Origin: Dipetalonema caudispina
Lineage: Eukaryota > Nematoda > Chromadorea > Rhabditida > Onchocercidae
Direction of reading: 5' to 3'
Assembly: GCA_013365325.1 (NCBI GenBank)
Contig: JABVXV010000068.1
Span: 186,001 to 250,000, forward strand
DNA: 64,000 nucleotides
Shown here: positions 53,601 through 64,000 of the stretch, one piece after another
Position numbering within the stretch: the first letter of the stretch is position 1
Layout of the letters: every line of letters starts with the position of its first letter
Notes under the pieces: model-generated
The model's input: only the letters and a program-made list of their open reading frames with translations
The model's database searches: none
What the model was told of the DNA's origin: nothing
Position numbers and translations under genes: made by a program

Positions 53601-54469
53601 TGATTACTTTTAAAAGGTTTTTTAATTCACAAAAGAAAAAATATTTTGAACTGTGTTTGCGATAGATGCAAAAATTAATGAAAATTATGCAAAAAAGAAG
53701 AATGGATAAGTACGACAATATTTTAATACTTTTATAAACTATACTTATTATACGGAAAAAAAAAGAAATTCACTTAAAATACAAATAAAATTAATTAGAT
53801 ATTTTCATATTCTGCAAACAAGCGTTACCAAATCATAATGTTTGGTAACAATTTGCGCTTACACTAAAAATTTAAATTTTTCAATCAAAAATTTCTTTTT
53901 GCCGTAACGAATATTTATTTATTTGTTTTTAATTTCAAATATAAATGTTTTTCAATCATCATTGAAAATATGGTTTGGAATCGATTACTTGGCCAATGCT
54001 TCGAATTGGTTCGGATGGATTTTTTAAAGAATTTAAACTTTATTAATTGATATAGCTTAGCTAGTAAATTAGCAAAAATATTAGCATGCAAGTTAGACTT
54101 ATTTCGAAATTTTTATGCTTCTGTTTCGATATCCATTGCATAATAATATCATCAATGCAAGTTGGATTGTGTTAAAAGAAAATTATGCAGCAGCACCCTG
54201 ACGATTGTTAACTTCTAAGTTTCTTTATTAGATTTGAAACAATTATGAAGTTCAAATTCTTTAATGACATTAGGTATTTGCCTTTTTTGTGAAAAATTTT
54301 TACACGAATATTTCAATGCTTTTCTTTCTACAAAAAAAAAAAAAAAGGAAAAAAAATTATCATCATTTATGTTGTCAGCTTTTACCGAATGTCGAATTTA
54401 TGTCGAAATTGTGAATCCGAATTTAATCAAGAAAAATAAGAAAAGTTGGTATTCAATACGAAAAGTCAA
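50697..54469. other. Gene-free AT-rich spacer
   Basis: I see no supported gene. A few short plus-strand frames (for example about 52620-52805 and 53970-54040) have mildly coding-like residues but no splice context or recognisable family. Confidence 0.55.
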
Positions 54470-56679
54470 TTAAATATTAGGGTGTGAATTTAGATTAGAC
54501 ATTGGAAAAACGGAATTCTGAAATAATCTTGGTGTTTGCTCTTTAAAATATGTGTTTAATCTGAGCATCACAAAAATTCGACGTCGAATATGACTGTGGG
54601 CCATCCCGAAAATGAATGCATGCGATAGCCCACTGATCGATGCACATAATTGAATATAATATGCCAATGCTTTAATGAACTGAAACGATAAAAGATGCTG
54701 GAAATGATATTTACTAGGGGTACCAAGAAGAGAATTTATCAATGATATCAAGCATTATTAGAAGATTCAGAGATTCATCCGTTACATCATTTCTCATCAA
54801 CTTGTTACTAATTAGTACACTTATTATAAAACTTTTTAATTTATATAACACTTACTTTTTAACAACAATTAATCGAATATTTAATCAGACGATTATTTGA
54901 TTTATGACTGCAAAAATTGCTATTTGAAAACTTACATCAGATTGAATTTTTTGTGCACAACCATTTATTCCACCTGGAATAACACCAAATATTGCCGATA
55001 CGATGAGAATATAAAATGATGCACGACTTGCCTGTAATATGTGTATTACAGCATACCTTTTAAAATTTGTAAGACACATTCAAACATTTTTCAAACAAAA
55101 AGTTTGAATAAACTAAAAATTAATTTGCACATGTCTCATCATTTAATTCGTAACTTTTTTTGAAAATTTTTACCCATTTGTCTTCTTTTTTTCGGACCAT
55201 ATTGTTACCCTGTATTTTGCGCATTTTCCTCGTTTTCAGCAACATTGCAACAACAACTGTCAACAAACACGATATTAAATTGACAACCATATTGGAAATT
55301 CCCCAGTAGGTGCGAAATTGCTAAAATCCTATGAATCACGTTAGCTAATAATAAATTATCAGATTACATAATCAGAAAATGTTCGAAATTTTCTCTTTTG
55401 GGTTCTAAGGAAATACTTTGTATTTTTTGCAGAACTCATAGATTTCTTCAGTTAATTTAAATAAAAACTTTTAAGTGATATTGTAAGTTGCTATTATATC
55501 ACAATTGATAGTAAAGCTAGTTGGATTACTTCAGAAGTAAAACAAGCGAAACCGCTACAGCCGGATGATGGTTTGAAATCCTTTGATAAAATAAATATTA
55601 AAGATAAATCAATTGCTGCCATCAAAAGCGAAAATATGAAGCCACCACATAAAATGCTGGAAATTTGAGAAAAATGTGAAGAAACATTATTGATAATTTT
55701 TGAAGTATATCTTACTAATTTGAAATGATATGAATGATTGTTGTTCCGAAATTACTAATTATAAGAGATAAAGATTACTATTTTGTTATGTGATAACATG
55801 AATTTGGAAGATTCTGCATGATAGTTTTGCACACGATACCATGCGATATCTTAGAAATCGTATTGAGATATTTTCAAATTCATGTGATCTTTTGTTATCA
55901 CATTATCAATACAAGAATTATCATTATAGACGTACTGTCTTTTATTCAATGAATAATACTTCATTGGAGCCCATAGTGCCCAAATTCGATCTATTGCGAT
56001 GAAAGTAGTTATTGTGCAACCGCTCTTCATGAGCGCTGCTGGACTGGAACCAAAACTGAGTACGATAAATTCGTTGTAATTGTACTCTTTGCCTAAAAAA
56101 TTTCTCTTCCACATTAATTAAGCTTAATTTTCATAATTTCTTCTTGTATAAACCATATATTGTAATTCTTAGAAATATTGATTATCAGCATCACATGATC
56201 AATTATATCAATTTACTGATAAGAATCAAACAGCATTAGTTTATAATTCACAAAGTATGCACAAGCAGTTACATTTTTAATCGTAACGAAATTAACTGTG
56301 AAAAAATTATTTCAGCAAAACTTAACAACAACATCAAATAAATTTTAAAAACATTTATGCAAAATTAATTATATCACGAAATTTCATATTGTATATCATT
56401 TCTAATACTCTAATATTCGATAATATTTAATAGCTTTTATAAATACAATAACATACCATTTGGAACCCATCCGCTGAATAAAACAATTAGGTACGGTATT
56501 GACAGCGAAGAGTAAAAAAGATCGATAGCAGCAAGTGAAACAAGAAGGATGATATTATCGTTGGCCAAAAGTTGATTATCAGTGAAATATGCTAGCAATA
56601 CAATTAGATTTGCTAGAATTTGTGAAGTGTTTAAGAAGAAAAGAAAAATATTGCTAGCAAGTTCAGTATTATGATCCAT
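54470..56679 (-). CDS. Srbc-like serpentine chemoreceptor (7TM GPCR), complete
   Basis: This is a nematode-type seven-helix receptor, expected in sensory neuron membranes. Six phase-consistent exons give 319 residues: 56679-56457, 56092-55936, 55656-55530, 55320-55174, 55031-54936 and 54679-54470. TM1 is NIFLFFLNTSQILANLIVLL and TM2 contains LVSLAAIDLFYSS. TM3 ends TTFIAIDRIWALWAPMKYYS, with the DR pair at about 109-110. A Gly/Cys extracellular loop (SSGCSGFACF) is followed by YWGISNMVVNL in TM5, the arrangement typical of Srbc/Srsx-type families. A basic third loop (KTRKMRKIQ) precedes TM6, and the last exon holds TM7 and a short tail ending SHPNI. Exon 2 needs the CA/GTACGT donor at 55935, because the later GTCTAT breaks phase. 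It is full length for the family with no frameshift. Subfamily is judged by eye; the ligand is unknown. Confidence 0.88.
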
Positions 56680-58840
56680 TTACGAATGATTTCTGAAATT
56701 AATTTTGTTCGTTAACCTCAATTATCAATAAATCAACGCCTAAAATAAGATGAAGTATAGTGAATGATTGGATGATAAGATATGATAAGGAATGACCAAT
56801 TGTCATTTCACGATTAAGAATAGAAAAAAATGATGAATGTGGGAGAAGATAACAAAGAGAGGGAATTATCCGTATATGAAACTTTAGTAATCATAACTTT
56901 AAAAAAAGTTAAGTATCATACATTCGTCGTATATTATAAGGAACATTAAAATCTAATTATGTATTTGTGTCCTTTACTTTTACCTTTCTCTTCTGATTAT
57001 TTATTGACAATTTACCTTTTTCTTTCGTTTCATTATTCATAGCAATAAGATTTAATTTGATATTTCAAGCATAGATCTTTAATTTAATCAAAATTAAAGA
57101 TAGAAGTGAAGAGTAAAAACAAATCACATGCAAACTGAACGGTAATGGACTCTTTTTTTGTATAAATGAAGATAATACTATGGAAAAGGATTTATATTGA
57201 TAATTGAAACTTTAAAATAATATCTTTCAACTGAAATTATCATTGTTATCGAGAAGATTCTTATTGCTTGAAAGCTACCATGGATGAATTTATTCAAATG
57301 TTTGTCTATATCTATAATATTTAAGGAACCAATAAAATTTTGATTGAAAGAATGGAAGAAAGTAAAGTCAAAATACTAGACAATAGTATGAATGATGGTT
57401 ATTTAATTCAGGTAATTAAATGAAAGTAATTTTGTTCAAATAACATTTGCATTTAAAAGAAATTTTTAGAACCAAATTATTGTTCCATTTCACAAAATTA
57501 CCTTTTATATTTATATTGTTCTTCCTGTTATATATTTCACAATATATGCATAAAATGAATTCAAACGTATAACGTATAAAATATTAAATAGCAATGATTA
57601 TACGGCAAATGGATTTGGCATTATATAAGTTTAAGCATTATATTGAAGTATTATTTGCTACATACTAATGTAATTACTTCTAATATGAATTTAACTTCTA
57701 ATGCTTAAAATTGTAAATCATATGCTAAATAATATATTACTATAACATGCCTACTTGTTTGCTTCAACATTTATTGTTGAATTTACCTCACTCCCAATAT
57801 TTATTTTCTAATTAAAATTTTAGTCCACCTGCTTTTCAAGGCGGTGTGATTTCATGCAAAAAAGAATAAAGGATGTAAATTTTTTTTTCCTAGCAACGCA
57901 TTGAATATATGATGCAATATTTAAGTAAAATTTTTCATCATATGGTAATTAAAACTATAACTTTTTTGAGGTTAATAATTAGAAAAAAAAAAAGAAAAAA
58001 AAAACATTGTTCGTTTTTGAAACCATTGAAATACTATATTAAAATAATCAAAAGGTTTTTTTTTGAATTTGAGGAAAGAATAATATTAGTTATCACATTG
58101 CAGCAATTTTTTTGTGACGAATATAATCAAAAAAGTGAAAGAAATAAGTTTAATCATAGCAGCAACAAATGAATTATGAATGTGACTTTTGATAAATATA
58201 ACTATGAGCTAAAAAAAATAGTTGCTAAAACGATAATTGCTTGCGATTTAAAAAAAATTATCTCAAAAAAAGCATTGATAGAAGTTTAATAAACCGATTG
58301 AAACGACGTAAATTGCTTGGTGGAAAAAATAATTGGATTTTGAATAAGTTCCATGAGTGAAATTTTAAACTTATGCTAATTAGAAATAAAAGCTAGTTTT
58401 CACTTTGTTTTATTTATACAATAGTAACCATTGATTAGCCATGAACATTAATTATTTTTGTAGCATTAACGTCAGCATCTGCATCGATAAGCACACCAAT
58501 TAAGCAAATAATCAGTAACAAATGTTATAATTATTATGAAGGAAAAATTGAAAATAAAATAATCTGAATTCATACAGTTCATAATTGAATGATAAGTAAT
58601 CTTATCATTTGATGGATTGTGAAGTAATTATATATGCATCGTATAATCATATTGTAATGAAAACTTATCACTAACTTTCTAAAGATAATTGGTTGATAAT
58701 AAAATGAACACAACAAATATAAATATTTTATCAAATCTCAACAAGCTTAATACATACTTTTTATTTCTTCTTATATGTATATACAATTTTTAAGTAACTT
58801 ATGCAAATTATGAAAATTTCCTACAAATTCTGATAATAAA
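56680..58840. other. AT-rich spacer upstream of the chemoreceptor
   Basis: It should hold the chemoreceptor promoter on its left edge. Otherwise I see only AT-rich sequence with short A and T runs and no supported gene. Confidence 0.55.
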
Positions 58841-58849
58841 CATAGTTTA

Positions 58850-59175
58850 TTCTTATATTCCTGGTTAATAATGTATTTCAATTTGATAAATGGAAGGATA
58901 AACTTGAAAATATATAGAATAATATGAAAGTACATCGATGTCATTCTTCTAACTTGAGGAAGCAATTTGAATGAAGAAGAATCTTTTAAACATTTTTGAT
59001 AAATAATTACAGTTTTTTCCCTCCTAATTAATAATATATTTCAACTGTATCAGAAGTTATAATTTCAAAAAATGGGGAATAAATTTTAAAATGTGCAGTT
59101 CAGCATAAGAACATGTCGATGTCATTCTTCTGGCATACTTTCTCGAAGAAACAATTTGAATCAATAATAATTCCT
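58850..59175. repeat. Diverged direct duplication, about 180 bp
   Basis: About 58850-58985 and about 59010-59175 share order and sequence, best at TCGATGTCATTCTTCT (about 58935 and 59115) followed by AAGMAACAATTTGAAT-like sequence. The copies are diverged and non-coding. Confidence 0.7.
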
Positions 59176-62100
59176 TAGAAAATATTAAGATTTTTGTAAC
59201 TTTTAACTACAATTTCTTTTAAAATTCAAATTTTATTTTTTAAAAATAATCTACAAATACATAGATACTTGAAAAGAATTGCATTATTCAAATTATATTT
59301 AATGTCATATTCGTTTAATTGAAGCTAAGAATAAATTAAAAATAAGAGAAATATAACTAATTTTAATTTTAGAACTCGAAATCTTAATCTTTACAAAGAA
59401 TGGAACCAAAAAGCTTAACTTTTTAATTAATTTCATCTTCTAATAAATAATTGTCCTTACAACTGCTTTTTTCCGAACCAGCATGTAAAACTAATCGATG
59501 TTTCTCATCTCACTTTATTTAGGATGTTTACGATACGGATGTCCATTGTCATAATCGTAAATCAACGTGATCTTGTTTAAATGCCCGTGATCTTGTTTAC
59601 ATATTTATTCTATATCTAATAGGATTTGTAACACGTGTAGATCACTCCCAGTTCACCTAATGTATATGTTGGTTGAAGTTTTAGAAGAAGGAGCTTCAGA
59701 ACAATAGTCTTCTCTAAAAAAGAACTATTTCGAACAAAAGATCTCTTCTAAAAAGGGTCATTGGGACAAGTGATAAAATAATAACTCGCTTTTAATTTAC
59801 CACAACTCCTTCATATCATATTATGATTTCTACTATTATCTGTTATTAAAATAAACTTTTACAACAATTCTTGTCTGTGAAACAACAAACTATCCAAACC
59901 AATAAAAGAAACTTTCACAACACTTTGATTTATATAGCGTACCTCTATATAGTCCTATCAATTAAGGAAAACTTCGCGTGATTATTTGTTATGATTACTT
60001 TTTGATATTAAATAAATAAGTATCAAAATAGATAAGAAAAGTTAAATGAATAGCACGGTATTAGAATTTTGTGAAAAAATTGAAAAGTTTTAGTGAAAGA
60101 TATTTTTTAGAATGTTTATTGAGGATAAAATAAGAAAATTTGAGGAAATAAATAGCTTATAGACGATTAATTGATGTAGCACAACATTGCCTGTAATATT
60201 ATTCATAATTATTTAAAACACAAAAATCTTAGAATTAAACATTTCAGGTTACAAACGTTGAAAGTTACGACTGTTAACCAATTACTTTTTGTTAAGTAAT
60301 ATATCAAATAAATTGACATAACATCGAAAAACGTATGACATTAGCAAAGCACAAAATGACGTTAAATAGTTTTCTATGAAATTAATAATGCAAGTTATTT
60401 CTAATTGCAATTGCAAAAACTTATTTTACTTTTAAATTATATGCTATGAATGCTATAAATATCTCTGAATGTCTTGCGTTTAAGATTGTAATCCTAATTT
60501 TAGAGATTAGTTAATAGCTGTTAGCTAGGTAAAGTTTTTTAAAATGTCTTAAAATTTCAAATTTCTCAAAAGTTTCAAAAAAAAAATATTACTTGCCACT
60601 GAAGTCTATGTGAGTATCCATTTCTCCTTTGTTTGATAACTAGAAAATGAATTTCAAAGTTTCGAAAAAATATCTGAAACTGCAATCATTTTTTGCATTC
60701 ACCTTTATATGTGCTTTACGTGGCGGAAAGTGTTTGTTTGACGGATGTAAGGGGCTAACACGACATAGAATTTTATGAAAAATTGCGAAAAGTTGAAAAT
60801 TCTTTTCCTGATCTTAAATTTTTTCTTTTAATTCCTTTTGTAATTGCAGTGAAATATTCACTTATATGACTTTTCAAATTTTTATGTTATTTTCTTCATA
60901 GATATTGGAGAAATGTCCAAGAGGGGTAAAGTTATGAATAGAGTATAATTACGAATAACAAAAACAAATCAATTCAGAGTTTTTTTGTGCAATTAATTAA
61001 AGGAATAATAATATTATCTTTACAGGAAGATTTCTGTAATATACTTAAATGTTTGTATGTTCCACTTGCAAATAGAAAGGAAGTAATAACGTCAAAATTT
61101 CATTACGATTAATATGATGCAAAACGTGGAAAATATTATCCGTTAGTTATTCAGTCCTAAGCAAATAATATCTGATAATATCCAATTGTAAATTAACGAT
61201 ACTATCGCTCTCTAAAAAAGGATTATTCAAAGAAAGAATAAAAAAAATAATGCTTTATCAATGCTTATATTCTCATAACTTCTCATTATCTCCCTTTCAA
61301 TCTTCTTTGAACTTGATCTGTAAATTCATTTAGCATATCTGCTCCATCCGATTAACGATTTAGGCCTTACATGGCTCAATTTTGCATGAAAAAAAATCCT
61401 GAATAGTAGCTGAAAGTTTTATTTTGTCAAAACAATTAAAACAAGCAAATAAAGAAATTTCTCGAATTTGTGATAGCTTAATATTTAACTATATTAGAAA
61501 GGTATGTGTAATGAAATAAAATCCTCTAAATGTTTTAAAGCAAATTATATTTCGTTAATCGAAAACATTAAGCTATAAATATTCTAACCAAGAAAGTGGC
61601 AAATTTATGCATAAATTTTTGTAAAAAACATCTTCTAAAACAATTTATCCTCAAGTTTAACACTATCAATAACATAAAGGTTTGGATTAATTGGCAAACC
61701 TGACAATATTAAACAAAGTATTTTAAGCATTTTAAATGGTCTTTTGAACTATAAATAGAATTCATTTTAGATTTTTAAGGAAGTTTTGTAGTTTAAATGT
61801 CAGGTATAATGACATTAAGAAGTTATTAAAAGGTATAATTAGAATTTTTCAACAAGCCAATGATTATTTGTGGATAATAGCATATGACCATTATCGAAAA
61901 AAATTACTAACTTCCATTACTTCTAAAGAACTTCCTCTATTGCCAACTTGTCCCATAAGTTGCCCTGATCTATAAAGTTTTATTTGCAATCCCATAAGTT
62001 GCCCTGATCTATAAAGTCTTATTTGCAACCAGTGAGGATGCGAGAAGTTTTATTTCTTTTGATAACAAAGCTCTGATAATGATCGGAAATAACCAGCACT

Positions 62101-62467
62101 TTAATGAATTATTAATTTATTTCGTTAACAAGAAAGTGAATATTCCATGATAAAATCAATACAGGATATAACTGATATGGAATCGTTGAAATATTTAAAT
62201 CAGTAATTTATCCTGTTTTTCATTGATTTTTTCCCTATCATAGTAATATGATGATAATAATAAATAAACGGTGATATTTGTTGATGTCTATATTTTATCT
62301 AAGTTATTGCTTGACCGTCAATAACAATGAAGATAAAGCAATAGCTTAATTAATTTTATTGTTAATTAAATAGACTTAATAAGCATTTTAGCAAGTTATG
62401 CCACCAAAAAATAAAAATATATACATACAAATAGTATTATTATTAAAAATTTTTTGATTAATTACTA
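59176..62467. other. Gene-free AT-rich spacer left of the rRNA relic
   Basis: No supported gene. About 59510-59780 is somewhat less AT-rich and includes a short repeat of GTGATCTTGTTTA, but it matches nothing I recognise. No 18S or ITS1-like sequence precedes the 5.8S relic. Confidence 0.55.
61951..62028. repeat. 39-bp tandem duplication
   Basis: Two adjacent, nearly identical copies of a unit containing CCCATAAGTTGCCCTGATCT; one base (T/C) differs near the end of the unit. Confidence 0.95.
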
Positions 62468-62630
62468 TTAACTCTTAGCGATGGATCACTTGGCTCGTGG
62501 ATCGGTGAAGAATGCAGCTAGCTGCGATAAATCATGCGAATTGCAGACGCATTGAGGACAAAGATTTCGAATGCACTTTATACCATTGGGTTAATTCCCT
62601 TTACGATGGTACGTCTGGTTGAGGGTCAAT
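62468..62630 (+). pseudogene. 5.8S rRNA pseudogene
   Basis: The stretch follows eukaryotic 5.8S from AACTCTTAGCGATGGATCAC, through GTGAAGAATGCAGCTAGCTG and GCGAATTGCAGACGCATTGA, to GGTACGTCTGGTTGAGGGTC. The order and spacing are full length. Several invariant positions are changed, often C to T: GAACGCAG reads GAATGCAG and GAACGCAC reads GAATGCAC. The hairpin arms CCATTGGG and ACGATGG are mismatched with an insertion between. This is decay, not a working gene. It is not in an rDNA array: 18S, ITS1 and intact 28S are absent. Confidence 0.92.
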
Positions 62631-62640
62631 AAAAAATTGA

Positions 62641-62874
62641 AAAGGTAAAAAGCTCAACGCTGAATCCAATAAACATTTGGCTATATGGAAATGTAGCGTA
62701 TAGATATAACTATCCGTAACATATTTTTGCATCCAAAGTCCCCTTGAGCGGGGCTTCAATCCATAGAAGGTGCTAGACCTGTACGGGTAAGAAAAGTTAC
62801 GGTAGGTTATTCCTTGGAGTTGGCTTGTTTGAGATTGCAGTCCAAAGAGGGTGGTAAACCTCATCTAAGGCCCT
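62641..62874 (+). pseudogene. 28S rRNA 5'-region pseudogene, joined to the 5.8S relic without ITS2
   Basis: Blocks of the 28S 5' domain appear in order: AGCTCAACGCTGAATCC, GGAAATGTAGCGTATAG, the conserved GAAGGTGCTAGACCTGTACG with AAGAAAAGTTACGGTAG, then TTTGAGATTGCAGTCCAAAG and GGGTGGTAAACCTCATCTAA. It begins only about 10 bases after the 5.8S end, so ITS2 and the first part of 28S are missing. Internal deletions and many substitutions mark it as non-functional. Confidence 0.87.
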
Positions 62875-64000
62875 TTAAGTTCAAAGTCTTCATTACTTGT
62901 TGTATTTCTATCACAAAATTACAAATAATCAAGTCATGATAACTCTAGTGGAAATTAATTTTATTTTTTCCGAGGTCAAAAGTGAACATCTTGTGATTGG
63001 CATCAGAGCTTTCGATTGAGTTTAACTTTTCGGTGCATTGCTAATTTGAAGATGTACAGGACGTTTCTAATAAAGAGATCAGCTGGGAAGCGGATACTTC
63101 AAGTTGAATGCTGTGATCCATGAATGGAATTACTTAGATGCTCATAGTTGTTATCTGAGAATACTTTTGTCTGTTCAATGGCATTTCGGCTTCAATAATC
63201 CTTGAAGTTTCTGATCTTCCAAGAAGAGCATCCTAAAAATTCTGCTGAGGATGTTTAGGATCTAATTCATTTTTAGGAGTACAATTTCTTCCACTTATCA
63301 ATTTTAATGCTTCATTGAAAGAGACTGAATATTCAATATTAAGCAATTAACAAATTTTGGAAATGAAGTATACTGCGGTAAGACTAATCGAATTAACTAA
63401 ATATGTCTGGAAATGAAATCACGCATGACATTAACTTTTTCAAAAATGATGACAACAATGACCACAAAAATAACACTTAGCAATTAAGCAGTGGAAGTTA
63501 GTAGCAACAAAATGGAACAAAATTGAGGTGAGTACACGCTTTGTAACTGCAACAGTTAATTTCTGCATAAATTTTTTTTGATTCTTTTCCTACCCGTTTT
63601 TGTCCTTATTTTTAAATCATAAAAATGTTATTGCAGAAAGAATAACGCTGAAAATGATAAAGAAACTTAAGTGATTAACAGGAAAGTTAATTACTGCAAA
63701 TTTTATCAGGTATTTAGCCGAACACTTATCTGTAAAAAAGACACTATTCGTTATGTTTGTGGATTTTATGTATCGGATTTAGTACTCGGATGAGCTAAAT
63801 GAACATATGTGAGTAGGCCATGCAATTGGATCATAGCACGACAAAGAACAAGATCAAGTAAAGAAAGAAACTGGTGCGAATGTCGCATATTCTGATGTTA
63901 AACATCTAATGCAAAGTATTTCAAATCTCAAACAAAATTTTTACAGTTTGTTAATCAAAAGCTAAATCGATTTTCAAATATTTTAGCTCCTTTTCTGTTA
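62875..64000. other. Right edge; possible further rRNA-derived sequence
   Basis: 62880-63350 stays richer in G and C than the spacer to the left. TTTTCGGTGCATTGC near 63029 resembles the D2 expansion region of nematode 28S, so decayed 28S may continue. Just after 62874 the reverse strand reads GATAGAAATACAACAAGTAA, which recalls the 28S block that should come next on the plus strand; a small inversion is possible. From about 63.4 kb I see nothing recognisable. Confidence 0.35.

Noticed and set aside
53970..54040. Short plus-strand frame beginning MVWNRLLGQCFELVRMDF.
   Set aside because: Very short, with no splice signals or partner exons.
62601..62864. 87-codon minus-strand open frame.
   Set aside because: It is antisense to the rRNA relic.

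Overview
The window is AT-rich nuclear DNA from a nematode, most likely a filarial or related spirurid. The evidence is multi-exon genes with short GT-AG introns and T-rich acceptors, a nematode serpentine chemoreceptor of the Srbc type, a nematode-style secreted Gly/Ser-rich protein, and a decayed 5.8S/28S rRNA relic that reads like filarial rDNA. Gene models were built by hand from reading frames, splice sites and intron phase. None was checked by a database search.

Layout. The first 10 kb holds a gene running off the left edge (minus strand) and a plus-strand gene of unknown function ending at 9016. The dense core, 10.0-20.9 kb, is a head-to-head pair: the chaperonin subunit CCT4 (minus, 14 exons, complete) and the splicing-associated SURP/CID/RS/G-patch protein CHERP (plus, 16 exons, complete). 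Their start codons are 467 bp apart. After a gene-poor stretch comes a C-type lectin (minus, about 25.0-26.7 kb). A possible six-cysteine peptide gene lies at 28.5-30.4 kb (minus). A complete class A GPCR is at 35.6-41.4 kb (plus), and a secreted Gly/Ser-rich protein with a furin-like site at 42.9-44.6 kb (minus). A broken copy of the last exon of that secreted gene lies near 46.0 kb, flanked by direct repeats. A 147-bp tandem repeat array is at 47.6-48.2 kb. A Srbc-like chemoreceptor (minus, complete) is at 54.5-56.7 kb. The rRNA relic is at 62.47-62.87 kb.

Functionally, CCT4 and CHERP are housekeeping genes (protein folding, pre-mRNA splicing) and probably share a promoter region. The right two thirds carries sparse secreted or membrane genes (lectin, possible cysteine-rich peptide, two receptors, secreted protein) with large AT-rich spacers, microsatellites and diverged local duplications. 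I see no operon, CRISPR array, intact transposon or viral gene.
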